Positions 26,472 to 35,948 of a DNA stretch of 64,000 nucleotides are shown in pieces. The first letter of the stretch is position 1; every line of letters starts with the position of its first letter. Below the pieces are notes generated by a model, which searched no databases, was not told where the DNA came from, and saw only the letters and a program-made list of their open reading frames with translations. The position numbers and the translations under genes were made by a program. Where the stretch lies: assembly GCA_046582185.1 (NCBI GenBank), contig JAYGEX010000032.1, forward strand, positions 62,001 through 126,000, read 5' to 3'. This stretch comes from GCA-002726655 sp046582185. GTDB taxonomy: Bacteria > Pseudomonadota > Gammaproteobacteria > Pseudomonadales > Azotimanducaceae.

Positions 26472-27302
26472 ATGCGAGTGTTTACCTACAAATCCCGGAT
26501 CGATGGATGGGAGATGCAGGCGTATAAGTGGTTATCGAAGACTGCAGAGGCAACGGTGGTGATCTCCCATGGATTGGCGGAACATGCATTGCGTTATGAA
26601 CGGTTTGCGCTAGCGTTAAATCAACAGGGTTTTGATGTTTGGGCGATGGACCACCGGGCACATGGAGCCACACTGGGGTCCGCTGGATTTGGTGATTTTG
26701 GTGATGGCGGTTGGGATGCCTTAGTCGATGACATTGATCAGTTAATAACGATTGTGCGAAAGGAAGCCTCAAAACCATTGATTTTTTTTGGCCACAGTAT
26801 GGGCGCAGCCGCAGCTCAACAGTTTGTACAGCAAGGTTCCGCAAAAATTGATGCGCTGGTATTGTCCGGGTCCGCAGCAAGGCGCCCTGGTGCGGAAATA
26901 GGTCCTTACAATGAATTGTTTGAACCCACCCGCACTGAATATGATTGGTTAAGTCGCGATGAGGCAGAGGTTGACAAATATATTGAAGATCCTCTCTGTG
27001 GATTCGAAGGCCAGACGATTCGTAACGGTTTCGACCGAACGGATCAACGTCGCATAGAACCACAGAGGGTCAAAATGATTCGTGATGATCTTCCAGTGTT
27101 GTTAGTAGCGGGTGATGCTGATCCTGTTAACAATCAACTGAAGGCGCTGAAATATCTGATGGAACTGTGGTCCGCCGGCGGCGTCACCCAAATCGATCAG
27201 TTGTTTTACGAGGGTGGTCGGCATGAGATGCTAAATGAGACAAACCGGGAACGAGTGACAACTGACATTATTACTTGGCTAAACCAGATAGTTGTAGGTT
27301 AG
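26472..27302 (+). CDS. Alpha/beta hydrolase, monoacylglycerol-lipase type
   Basis: A 276-residue hydrolase. It shows the oxyanion region HGLAEHALRYERFA near residue 35, the AMDHRAHGATLG segment near residue 58, the nucleophile elbow GHSMGA near residue 106, and late acid/His regions (AGDADPV, GGRHEMLNE). This pattern belongs to lysophospholipase/monoacylglycerol lipases. There is no signal peptide. It converges on the TauD gene 32 bp downstream. Confidence 0.85.
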   Translation: MRVFTYKSRIDGWEMQAYKWLSKTAEATVVISHGLAEHALRYERFALALNQQGFDVWAMDHRAHGATLGSAGFGDFGDGGWDALVDDIDQLITIVRKEASKPLIFFGHSMGAAAAQQFVQQGSAKIDALVLSGSAARRPGAEIGPYNELFEPTRTEYDWLSRDEAEVDKYIEDPLCGFEGQTIRNGFDRTDQRRIEPQRVKMIRDDLPVLLVAGDADPVNNQLKALKYLMELWSAGGVTQIDQLFYEGGRHEMLNETNRERVTTDIITWLNQIVVG

Positions 27303-27334
27303 CGAAACTCGATTCCGTTGCGCCCACCCGCGGA

Positions 27335-28192
27335 TCAATACGGTTTTTCGCCCATTACGGTGACACGCTCCATTTTGCGTGTTGCTGGCCAATAATCAGC
27401 AGCGGCATAATGTTGGACCGCTCGATTGTCCCAAAATGTGAAGGAGTTTTTGCGCCATTTGAACCTGCATTGATGGTCAGGAATCCAGGCAGTCAGAAAT
27501 AATTTGTCCAATAATTCTTGGGATGCCTGCGCATCCAGGCCTTCAATGCTGCGAGTAAAAATCCTGTTCACATAGATTGATTTTTTCTTGCTAACGGGAT
27601 GGGTGCGAACAATTGGATGTCTTGAAGGCGGATAGAGTTCGCGCATTTCCTGAATCTTTTCTTCGCTGGCACCTTTTGCACGCATGCCTTTTAGAAAGCT
27701 TTCGTTGTCGTGAATGGCGTACATTCCGTCTATCTGTTCTTTTGTTTCCGCATCAAGACTATTGTAGGCGTCTTCCATATTGGCGAATAAGGTATCGCCG
27801 CCGACTTCAGGCACTTCCCGGGCCCTGAGGATTGATCCAAGTGATGGCTCTTTGCGCCAGGTAACATCAGAATGCCAGATGTTAATGCGCGGAGGATTAT
27901 CTTCGTCATTGTTCAGGCACACAACTTCCGGGTGATCCTCCATATTCGGTGTGAAGGGATGAATTTCGACTTCACCAAACCGCCTGCCGAAGGCGATGTG
28001 TTGCTCGACGTCTATGTCCTGATCACGGAAGAAAATTACCTTACGCTCCACCAGCAGATTGGACAGGAAGGATATCGTGTCGTCATTGAGCTGGCTTCCA
28101 ATATCGATCCCCAGGACTTCTGTACCCACTGTTGGTGACAAATGGACCAGGTTAAAATCTTGATCTGATAATTCTACTGACTGGATGCTCAT
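27335..28192 (-). CDS. TauD/TfdA family Fe(II)/2-oxoglutarate dioxygenase
   Basis: A 285-residue non-heme iron dioxygenase with the HxD pair in WHSDVTW near residue 106, a distal His in DNRAVQHYA near residue 258, and a 2-oxoglutarate-binding Arg near the C-terminus (ATRKMERVTV). Family members hydroxylate taurine, 2,4-D, carnitine precursors or alkyl sulphates. The sequence resembles the TauD/TfdA-like group used in degradation of sulphonates and aryloxy compounds. It is divergent from the sulfotransferase remnant, about 260 bp away. Confidence 0.87.
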   Translation of the reverse strand: MSIQSVELSDQDFNLVHLSPTVGTEVLGIDIGSQLNDDTISFLSNLLVERKVIFFRDQDIDVEQHIAFGRRFGEVEIHPFTPNMEDHPEVVCLNNDEDNPPRINIWHSDVTWRKEPSLGSILRAREVPEVGGDTLFANMEDAYNSLDAETKEQIDGMYAIHDNESFLKGMRAKGASEEKIQEMRELYPPSRHPIVRTHPVSKKKSIYVNRIFTRSIEGLDAQASQELLDKLFLTAWIPDHQCRFKWRKNSFTFWDNRAVQHYAAADYWPATRKMERVTVMGEKPY

Positions 28193-28451
28193 CGTTTAAA
28201 CATTCCCGCACCATAAGCGCTGTTGTGATTTAGTCACTTCACTTTATATTGCATCACATAGTGTGCCCAGTCAATGTGTCCGCGTAAGGTGATTTTCCGG
28301 AATCTCGAAGCAAGATTGGTTGCTGAGTTAGTAAATAAGATGCGGGTACAATTGAATAAATGTCGTCATTCGATGCTACGCTATCTTTGGATAAGGTGTG
28401 TGCGCAAACACATAGAGATTTACGTGTGATTCTAGAGCGAGACTATTAAAG

Positions 28452-30030
28452 ATGGCGGAGCGGGCAAGGTGGATTTCAGAAACCCTGCAGCAGGGGCTTA
28501 ATTTTCTAAATATGGGCGATGCTAGGTAGGGCCGCGCAACGTGCTCAAGGTGTCCTCGCTGAAGACCGTAATGTTTCAGGCGCGCACTTCCTCACAGCCT
28601 TGATTGCGCTTCAATCAGGGCGGCGTGCAGCGGCGCTTGAATCCTTCGCTAATGTTGTGCAGCTTGATCCACTCCAATGCACGGCGTGGGCACATATGGC
28701 GGAGATTTATGTGGGAACAGGAGACTTGGATAATGCGCAGGTGGCGCTTGCCAAGGCTATTCAGAACGATGACGGCAGCGTTAACGTTCAGCAATTGATT
28801 GCCATGACGCTCGCATCTATGGGGGACAACAAAGAGGCGGCGGGCTGGTTTGAGAGAGCGGTGGCACAACAACCTGACAATGTTCATCTGTTGACAAATT
28901 ATGCTAACTGCCTGATCTATCTTGGTAGGTTCAAAGAGGCTGAAGTCACTCTGCTGGAAGCATTGCGAATACAACCGGCATACCCCAACCCTCACTGGCT
29001 TCTTTCTGGCCTTAACAAAGCCAAGGACCGAATACATATCAAGCAAATGATGTCGCTGCTGGCACTTGACCGTTACGCGCCGCAAGACCGTGCCTTTATG
29101 AATTATGCCTGCGGAAAAGAATTGGAGGATATCGAAGCGTGGGGTGACGCATTCGAGGCATTTTCGCAAGGGGCGCAAAACAAACGAAAATCGATAATCT
29201 ACGATGAGAGTGCTGAAATCGAGATGTACTCGATGCTCGAAGAACTTTACTCAAAGGCGTGGTTGTTGGCAGGTGAGGCTGGATATGATGATGCATCGCC
29301 AATATTTGTGATCGGTCAACCCCGTTCCGGAACGACCCTGGTTGAACACGTAATAGCAGCGCACTCGCTAGTTGGGTCGGCGGGTGAGTTGCGGCATTTT
29401 AGCAATGGTATACGCAAATTGACGGACTGCCGTGGACACTCCGGGTTTACCGCCGAGCTTGTAAGCCGGGCGGTTGATATTGATTTTAAATCGCTGGGTG
29501 AGCAATACATCACTGCCGTGGGACATCGCAACGAGCAGCATTTCGTTGATAAGCTGCCGTCCAATTTTCTGTTTGTGCCACTCATCCTGAAGGCGCTACC
29601 TAATGCCAGGATAATTCATGTGCGACGTGATCCGATGGATGCATGTTTCGCCAGTTTCAAGCAGCTATTCGCCGATGCTTACCCGCATTCCTATGATCAG
29701 GCAGAGACCGCACGGCATCATGCTCGGTACTATCGCCTGATGTCCGTCTGGCGAGAACGTTTTGGGGATCGATATCACGAACTCAGATATGAAGACCTTG
29801 TTACAAATCTGCAAACTGAAGCAAGGGCGCTCATATCATTTCTGGCACTTCCCTGGGAAGATGGGTGCCTGCAGCCTCACCAACAAAAAACCAGTGTCGC
29901 AACCGCCAGTGCAGTTCAAGTGCGAGAGCCCATGCACACAAAATCTATCGGCAGATAGCGTCGATACGAGAATCAGCTCGAAGTAATGCGCAGCGAATTA
30001 GAGAAAAACAATATTCCACTTGTCCTCTAA
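28452..30030 (+). pseudogene. TPR-domain sulfotransferase, broken by a frameshift and an in-frame stop
   Basis: The main open frame (28519-29958) covers TPR repeats and a sulfotransferase domain: the PAPS-binding region GQPRSGTTLVEHVIAAH near residue 273 and the later RRDPMDACFASF, RYEDLV and TASAVQVREP. Two lesions are visible. Upstream, the frame from ATG 28452 ends in MGDAR then TAG (28527-28529); removing the T at 28527 joins it into GDARRAAQRAQGVL, a perfect TPR helix pair. Downstream, TAG 29956-29958 follows SIGR where this family has Trp (SIGRWRRYE), and the same frame continues RRYENQLE to TAA 30028-30030. Intact, it would transfer sulphuryl groups from PAPS. Confidence 0.8.
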
Positions 30031-30146
30031 AGAAGTTTGGTTTCTTGCAGGAAAAGGCTTCTAGTTATTAAACTGACGAGAGCGGTAGAACCCTGCGGCC
30101 GCAAAGCTCATGGTTGGGCTTATAAGTCTCTGCCGATATACAAGAT

Positions 30147-30644
30147 TTATTGTGGACTGTAGTCAACATCCTGCTCAGTAAGCAGTCGCGCCCAGGCTGC
30201 AAATTCCAGTTGGGTCCCATCAGGATCTTTGAAATACAAGGAACGTACAAAGGTACTTTCATTGATTGCATCACTTGCGCCAGATGCAGAATCGTCATGA
30301 TTGACGACCTCAGTAACCTCCACTCCTTTGGCGACCAGAAGTTCCCGGTATTCATCAATCTTGTCTGGCGCTACATCAAAGGCAACGTGGTTCATGGTTC
30401 CGGGCACAGCGGATATTCTTCTCAGTTCTTTGTCGTCGACACTGTCCGGACCATTGGGAAACCAGAAGAAGGCGATCGAATCACCACCACCTGCATCAAA
30501 GAAGTAGTGCTTACCCGTGCCGCCGGACAGCTCGATGGTCTTGGTTAGCTTCATGCCCAGTGTATTGCAATAGAAATCCACTGTGACGTCTATGTCTTTA
30601 CAGACCAGTGCTAAATGGTTGATGCCATTAAATTCGAATCCCAT
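30147..30644 (-). CDS. VOC family protein (glyoxalase/extradiol-dioxygenase fold)
   Basis: A 165-residue protein with a single VOC module: INHLALVCKDIDVTVDFYCNTLGM at the N-terminus (metal-ligand His), a central MNHVAFDVAPDKIDEYRELL and DPDGTQLEFAAW (late Glu). The ATG at 30644 has GAGGA seven bases upstream. Such proteins perform isomerisation, epimerisation or ring cleavage with a divalent metal. It lies downstream of the TetR gene on the same strand and opposite the aromatic-type hydroxylase; ring processing is a reasonable but unproved link. Confidence 0.8.
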   Translation of the reverse strand: MGFEFNGINHLALVCKDIDVTVDFYCNTLGMKLTKTIELSGGTGKHYFFDAGGGDSIAFFWFPNGPDSVDDKELRRISAVPGTMNHVAFDVAPDKIDEYRELLVAKGVEVTEVVNHDDSASGASDAINESTFVRSLYFKDPDGTQLEFAAWARLLTEQDVDYSPQ

Positions 30645-30817
30645 GATCAATTCCTCTTCTTGACGTTCGTCGCAGGCGCGGCACTCTTGCTATTCATAGC
30701 TGATCATACAATATTTCCCGCTTAGGGTGCGCCTTCAGGCCCCCAGTGAACAGCCATCAATTCATCACGAATGCGATATCCCGGATGCCTGTCATGATTT
30801 TTCTCCTGCCTATAATT

Positions 30818-31534
30818 TTAGGATAGTGGCGCCAGCGACGGCGAGACTATTGAAGATCGTGATGCTTGAGCAAGTTCCTTCAGAAGTTGTTGCGGCAATG
30901 GCCGGTACGCAATTTCATGTGCTTCATCCGCGGAAATGCCAAAAACTCGCAGCATGAGCTCGGCACTCTGGTCGATCAATGCACCTGCATCATCAAGGTC
31001 AAAGAAAGCCATTAAGCTATTCACGAAACCGCCGAAAGCATAGCTGTAAGTCAGATTAACATCGCTTACGATGAATCGACCGGACTGGTGGCCCTTCTGA
31101 AAATCGCGCTCGCTGAATCTGCCGAGTGCATGGCGCAAGGCTTCAATTGGGATGCCGGAGTGTTGCAGAAACCATTTCCACAATTCGTCAGCAACAATCA
31201 TACGTGCCATATAGCGGCTGGACACCGCCATCAGCTCAGCAGGATCAAGTATGTCGCTGGCTGCCTTTTGTAACTGGACATCCCAATTAATAGCGTATGA
31301 CTCAATTATTGGCACCAGCACTTCATTTTTGGATTTGAAATGCAGGTAGAACGATCCATGTCCTACGTCTGCAGCTTCGGTTATGTCCTGAATGGTGACG
31401 CCGTCAACGGCCTTTGAGCGCATTAACTGCTCTGCAGCGACCAGAATCCGGGTGCGCGTTTCCTGGCGCTTTCGCTCCACGCGACTCAATTGTTTCCCGG
31501 TGTTTTCAGCAGCTTCACTGGCCATTTGATTCAT
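30818..31534 (-). CDS. TetR/AcrR family transcriptional regulator
   Basis: A 238-residue regulator. The N-terminal helix-turn-helix is plain (ILVAAEQLMRSKAVDGVTIQ, then ADVGHGSFYLHFKSKNEVL), and a variable ligand-binding C-terminal domain follows. Starts further upstream are rejected because the -10 element at 31564-31569 would place the transcript start downstream of them; ATG 31534 or 31525 fits. It is divergent from the FAD hydroxylase at 31735 and likely controls it and itself through the palindrome at 31548-31559. Confidence 0.85.
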   Translation of the reverse strand: MNQMASEAAENTGKQLSRVERKRQETRTRILVAAEQLMRSKAVDGVTIQDITEAADVGHGSFYLHFKSKNEVLVPIIESYAINWDVQLQKAASDILDPAELMAVSSRYMARMIVADELWKWFLQHSGIPIEALRHALGRFSERDFQKGHQSGRFIVSDVNLTYSYAFGGFVNSLMAFFDLDDAGALIDQSAELMLRVFGISADEAHEIAYRPLPQQLLKELAQASRSSIVSPSLAPLS

Positions 31535-31547
31535 CAAAATAATTGAC

Positions 31548-31559
31548 TGACTATAGTCA
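31548..31559. promoter_or_regulatory. TetR-type operator candidate (palindrome TGACTATAGTCA)
   Basis: A perfect 12-bp palindrome placed right at the expected transcription start of the tetR gene and upstream of its coding start. This is a classic autoregulatory position. The intergenic region between tetR and the hydroxylase is about 200 bp. Confidence 0.5.
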
Positions 31560-31563
31560 TTAA

Positions 31564-31592
31564 TGATTACATACATAATTGAATTTTGTCAA
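31564..31592 (-). promoter_or_regulatory. Promoter of the tetR gene
   Basis: On the minus strand, TTGACA (31587-31592) and TAATCA (31564-31569) are separated by 17 bases, close to the sigma-70 consensus. The operator-like palindrome lies immediately downstream. Confidence 0.5.
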
Positions 31593-31734
31593 TCAGTACC
31601 CAAAGCTACTACCCTCAATCCTAGATTAGGACATAGGAATTGAGGCTTATCATCTTGAGCCTCGAAGAAAATCCTCGCCGGTAGTTTCAATTGCCGGGCA
31701 GGGTAATAACTTAACAATGACTAACAACTAAATT

Positions 31735-33324
31735 ATGGCAGATACATACGATATTGCTATTGTTGGCATGGGGCCTGTTGGCTGCGCTGCCGCTATATTA
31801 TTCTCGCACAATGGTCTTCGCGTTGTCTGTATCGAGCGCGACCTGGATGTATATAGCTTGCCCAGGGCGGTCGCGATGGATGGTGAAATTGTCCGCGCCT
31901 TTCAAGCCGTTGGCCTTGGGCAACAACTGGACGATCTCTTGCAAACTGTACGCGAGGGGGATCGCGCAGGATTTGCCAACTCAAAGCGGGAATGGTTGTT
32001 CGGCCACGATATGGCTGACGGTGGCAGCAATGGCTGGCAGCCACTTTCAATGTTCGATCAGCCAGAGGTGGAAACTTTTCTGCGCAGTCAGGCGATCAAT
32101 CACCCAAATGTTACGTCGTATATAGGATACGAATTTGAATCCTTTGACGATCACGGGGACCAGGTTCATTTAAAGGCAAGTCAGATAAATACCAATCAAT
32201 CGGAAAATGCGCGGAGCAATAGAGATGGGGTGATCGACATTAGCGCTCGATATGTGCTTGCTTGTGATGGTGCTAACAGCAAAATCCGCCGCACACTTAA
32301 TATTGAATGGGACAACCTTGGCTATGACCATGACTGGCTCGTGGTCGACATTATTATTAAGGACGGGCACACGCTGAATAACGACACTGTGCAAGTCTGC
32401 GATCCCGATCGCATTACTACCTACGTTGTGACCAAAGATCCTTATCGGCGCTGGGAGTTTAAGCTCAACCCAGGTGAAACCTGGGATGAAATGCTGCAGG
32501 TTGAAAAGATCGAACAGCTCATCGAACCTTGGACGCCTAAAGGCAGTTACGAAATCCGCCGCTCCGCTGTCTACCAGTTCCATGCAGCGACGGCGAAAAG
32601 TTGGCGGGTGGGTAATGTCTTTATTGCCGGTGATGCAGCTCACCAGACTCCACCTTTTCTTGGCCAGGGCATGAATGCCGGCATGCGTGATGCCATCAAT
32701 CTCGCCTGGAAATTTCAAATGGTTATTAAGGGTGAAGCCGATGAATCGCTGCTTGATGCTTATCAGCAGGAACGTCTGCCACATGCGCAGGACCTTGTTG
32801 AATGGGCGGTTGATATTGGGCAGCTAATGGAACATCTGGCGGCAGTCGAGGATGCTGAACGCAATGGCAAGGCGGTTCCAGAAGCTGTACATAAGAAAAA
32901 ATCTTCGGGGTATGGGCAAGGTCGATCCAACCCGCCCCTTCGTGATGGTGTTTTAATGTTGGGTCAAGTGGACGACACGGGATCCTCGGGTTATCTGTTT
33001 AGCCAGCCGCTGGTGCAGCGTGGCGGCAAGGCCTTCAAACTGGACGAAGAGCTTGGCAGGGGCTTTTCCATAGTAGCTAAATCAGAATCAGATATTAAAT
33101 TAAATAAAGAGAGTCGCCGGATAATTGACCGCTTTGGTATTACGGTATCAAGCCTTGAGGGCTTGGAGTTGGTAAAAGGCAAGTTTGACAATTTGTTCAA
33201 GAATGCGAATGCCGCGATCATACGCCCGGATCACTATGTTTTTGGTCACACCACGAATGAGATTACCCTCGATGATCTTTTGCGGGCGCTCTCATCCACT
33301 CTAGCGTCTTCAGACACGAAGTAA
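31735..33324 (+). CDS. FAD-dependent aromatic hydroxylase (MhpA-like monooxygenase)
   Basis: A 529-residue flavoprotein monooxygenase of the PHBH/MhpA group. Features are the dinucleotide motif IAIVGMGPVGCAAAILF near residue 6, the DG motif ACDGANSKIRRTL near residue 180, and the second FAD motif AGDAAHQTPPFLGQGMNAGM near residue 298. These resemble 3-(3-hydroxyphenyl)propionate hydroxylases, which ortho-hydroxylate phenolic rings using NAD(P)H and O2. The actual ring substrate is unknown. It is divergent from the TetR regulator and no ring-cleavage gene lies in tandem, although a VOC gene sits beyond tetR. Confidence 0.85.
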   Translation: MADTYDIAIVGMGPVGCAAAILFSHNGLRVVCIERDLDVYSLPRAVAMDGEIVRAFQAVGLGQQLDDLLQTVREGDRAGFANSKREWLFGHDMADGGSNGWQPLSMFDQPEVETFLRSQAINHPNVTSYIGYEFESFDDHGDQVHLKASQINTNQSENARSNRDGVIDISARYVLACDGANSKIRRTLNIEWDNLGYDHDWLVVDIIIKDGHTLNNDTVQVCDPDRITTYVVTKDPYRRWEFKLNPGETWDEMLQVEKIEQLIEPWTPKGSYEIRRSAVYQFHAATAKSWRVGNVFIAGDAAHQTPPFLGQGMNAGMRDAINLAWKFQMVIKGEADESLLDAYQQERLPHAQDLVEWAVDIGQLMEHLAAVEDAERNGKAVPEAVHKKKSSGYGQGRSNPPLRDGVLMLGQVDDTGSSGYLFSQPLVQRGGKAFKLDEELGRGFSIVAKSESDIKLNKESRRIIDRFGITVSSLEGLELVKGKFDNLFKNANAAIIRPDHYVFGHTTNEITLDDLLRALSSTLASSDTK

Positions 33325-33675
33325 TACCGACGGGTTTCTTCTATGGGCAAGAACTAAACAATCCCAATTCTTCGCGACTTGCAGACAGGCCGGGCCAAAT
33401 TCCTGCGCATCAAGAAAATGATTAGCATGGGTGTTCTGAGTGGTATTGCTATTAGGGTATTGATTTTCAGGTTTGTCATCTTCAAGGCATTGATCCAGCT
33501 TGAATGAATTCCTATTTCTCTTTTTTGGACTAATATTTTAGGTGTCGCCAAAGGCTATCATGAGGTATACAAATTAATATACCTTGAGCTTCCGGGGCTG
33601 ATGGCTTGATAACACTCTTGCTGATCATGCTGCGGGATATTGGAAATATGGCAGCGGTGGTGGAATGATTGAGCC
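33325..33675. other. 351-bp intergenic region with a short inverted repeat
   Basis: No gene was recognised. The palindromic element AGGTATA (33563-33569) and TATACCT (33578-33584), separated by an 8-base AT-rich stretch, lies about 100 bp upstream of the MATE gene and could be an operator. The single open frame on the minus strand has no ribosome-binding site and no recognisable protein. Confidence 0.4.
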
Positions 33676-35046
33676 ATGGCACCCAGCGGCAAAGACCTAA
33701 CACAAGGCTGTATCCCTGCGCATTTGACTCGCATGACGATACCGATGTTCCTCGGCATTTCATCGATGATTGTCGCATCCATGATCGATACGATATACAT
33801 CGGCATTATCGGTGCCAGTGAACTTGCCGCCTACAGTTTTACCTTTCCGGTTGTGATGGCGCTGTCCAGTGTTTCGATGGGAATAGGCACGGGTGCAGCA
33901 TCTATTATTGCTCGGGCTGTGGGATCCGGTGATCGCGCAAGTGTGCTTCGATATACCCTGCATTCGCTCTTGCTAACAACTGTGCTGGTACTTTTTCTGA
34001 TGGCGCTTGCGTCACTCTATTTAGAGGATGTCTTTATGCTGATGGGCGCTCAGGATGACCTGCGGCTCTTAATTAACCAGTACATGCGTATCTTCATCCT
34101 TGGTTTGCCCTTATTCACACTACCCATGGTAGTGAGTAATGTATTACGCGCCGTGGGTAATGCCAAAGTTCCTGGGCTGGTGATGACGCTGACTTCGGGC
34201 GTTCAGATTGTATTGGCGCCTCTGTTGATATTCGGCCTGCTGGGCATGCCCGAACTCGGCTTCGTTGGCTCCGCCTGGGCGGGCATTGTCTCAGGCCTGG
34301 TAAGAACCATCGGAATGTTTGCTATTTTGATATTCGGTGAAAAGATCCTGTGCTTCCATAAGGGGGCGTTGACGGGCCTTGTCGAGTCCACCAGGCACGT
34401 CCTCTACATTGGCCTGCCGTCCATGCTGAATAGTTTGATTGGTCCGGTATCCCTCGCGATTGTTATCCGCCTGCTATCGTCCCACGGGCCTTCCGTCGTT
34501 GCTGGTTTCGGCATTACCTCGCGATTCGAAATGCTGGTGATGATGCTCCTGATGTCGCTGGCATCAAGTGTCGGTCCATTTGTTGGTCAGAATTGGGGTG
34601 CCGGCAAAATTGATCGCGTTTACAAAGGGCTAAATGCTTCCTACAAATTTTGCCTGGCGTGGGGTTTTGCTAGTTTCGCCCTGTTAGCTCCATTTGGTGG
34701 TGACCTGGTTGCGCTGGTGAACGACGACCCGGTGTTGGTGGAGTCGGCGTCCTGGTATCTGCTCCTGGTGCCCATAAGTTTTGGCTTTCAAGGTATCGGT
34801 ATGATGTCCGGCTCACTGTTTGTTGCGATGGGACGGCCACTACCCACAATGGTTCTATCGCTGGCGCGCATGGTTGTAGTCTATATACCGATGGCCGTCA
34901 TTTTTGAACATTACTGGGGATACATTGGTGTTTTTACAGCGACCATGCTGGCGAATCTGTTGATGGCGTTGGTGGCCTTCATATGGAGCAGGCGAATGTT
35001 GAAAGGCGAGATAGCCTTGATGCAAAAGTCGCCATCAGCTGGATAA
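33676..35046 (+). CDS. MATE family efflux transporter
   Basis: A 456-residue multidrug/toxin exporter of the inner membrane with typical MATE segments: GIGTGAASIIARAVGSGD near residue 72, VGPFVGQNWGAGKIDR near residue 295, and MVLSLARMVVVYIPMAV near residue 393. Its C-terminal half parallels the MATE protein at 13506-14882, so they are paralogues. It stands next to the aromatic hydroxylase region and could export toxic intermediates, but this is inference. Confidence 0.88.
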   Translation: MAPSGKDLTQGCIPAHLTRMTIPMFLGISSMIVASMIDTIYIGIIGASELAAYSFTFPVVMALSSVSMGIGTGAASIIARAVGSGDRASVLRYTLHSLLLTTVLVLFLMALASLYLEDVFMLMGAQDDLRLLINQYMRIFILGLPLFTLPMVVSNVLRAVGNAKVPGLVMTLTSGVQIVLAPLLIFGLLGMPELGFVGSAWAGIVSGLVRTIGMFAILIFGEKILCFHKGALTGLVESTRHVLYIGLPSMLNSLIGPVSLAIVIRLLSSHGPSVVAGFGITSRFEMLVMMLLMSLASSVGPFVGQNWGAGKIDRVYKGLNASYKFCLAWGFASFALLAPFGGDLVALVNDDPVLVESASWYLLLVPISFGFQGIGMMSGSLFVAMGRPLPTMVLSLARMVVVYIPMAVIFEHYWGYIGVFTATMLANLLMALVAFIWSRRMLKGEIALMQKSPSAG

Positions 35047-35120
35047 ATCAGACTGATTATCACCTTGGTAATGTCATTTACCTTTTGCGAACAAATGATG
35101 CCTTATTGTTAACCGGCACG

Positions 35121-35948
35121 CTAACGCAGAAGGGTTGCCAACACTTCCTCAATGGTGGGAGGTTTGTCCTGACCCTTGTACTCCGCCAAAGACTCAAAGA
35201 GTTCTGCCGCAGCGAGATGGAATCCCTCCGGCATACCTGTGCCAGAGAAGGTCGCGGCAATTTCACGCATCTCACCGGCGAAACGCCACGCCTTGGCAGT
35301 GTTACCGGTAACGCGCCGATGGGTCTCGCGAGTAAATTCCTCGCCCCATTGTTGTTCGAGCGCATCGCGCACACCTTCCTTTTCGGCTACTGCAAGGATT
35401 GCAGAGAGCAGCGCCGTGCTGCCTTTTGTATAAGCGGCAAAGGTCATTTTTAAGGCGGAAGCTGAACCTATGTGGGGGCCTATCACTGAGGTGTGGAGTG
35501 CCGATCCACTAAATAGATTTGCAATAAGCGCGGCATCTTCGCCGGAGAGATACAGTTTGGTGCCGTATTCTGCTTTCCAGGCAGGGCCGCCGATTATGCC
35601 GCCATCAACCACGCGGGCGCCTGAATTTCTCAGTAATGTGTCTATCTTCCGAGTGACGCCTGGTGCAATAGCATTGCCTTCAAGGTACATCCCGTTGAAT
35701 TCCAGATCTGCAATTTCGCCAGCAAGATCTGCCGCCACATGCGGAGGGCAGACAGAAAGTATGATATTGCTCTGCTCGACCAAATCAGCCAGCGTGCCGC
35801 AATCTTCAAGGCCGGCATTCGATGCACGCTGGCGGGTAGCATCGCTGCGTTGACTGCCGGCCCACAGAACTGTAGCTCCGTTGTGCGCTGCCGCTGCGCC
35901 AATCGATGCGCCCATGGCGCCTGGGTTAATCAATCCTATTATTGTCAT
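35121..35948 (-). CDS. NAD(P)-dependent dehydrogenase, 6-phosphogluconate-dehydrogenase-like (DUF1932)
   Basis: A 275-residue protein with an N-terminal Rossmann motif (IIGLINPGAMGASIGAAA) and Asn/Pro variants of the usual GxGxxG. The NAD-binding domain of beta-hydroxyacid dehydrogenases is followed by DUF1932, whose hallmark is visible (GSASALKMTFAAYTKG). Such enzymes oxidise hydroxy-acids or related compounds. It converges on the MATE gene upstream and has no obvious operon partner. Confidence 0.75.
   Translation of the reverse strand: MTIIGLINPGAMGASIGAAAAHNGATVLWAGSQRSDATRQRASNAGLEDCGTLADLVEQSNIILSVCPPHVAADLAGEIADLEFNGMYLEGNAIAPGVTRKIDTLLRNSGARVVDGGIIGGPAWKAEYGTKLYLSGEDAALIANLFSGSALHTSVIGPHIGSASALKMTFAAYTKGSTALLSAILAVAEKEGVRDALEQQWGEEFTRETHRRVTGNTAKAWRFAGEMREIAATFSGTGMPEGFHLAAAELFESLAEYKGQDKPPTIEEVLATLLR

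Noticed and set aside
28193..28451. CRP-like site TGTGATTTAGTCAC near the TauD gene
   Set aside because: The half-sites are one base too close for the CRP consensus, and nothing else supports it.
28615..29178. 187-codon frame opposite the sulfotransferase remnant
   Set aside because: It overlaps conserved TPR/sulfotransferase codons on the plus strand and has no start signal.
29956..29958. Idea that TAG is read as an amino acid in this organism
   Set aside because: Other intact genes in the window end in TAG at family-appropriate positions (for example 523-525), and the ochre codon at 49140-49142 would need a second reassignment. Gene decay is simpler.
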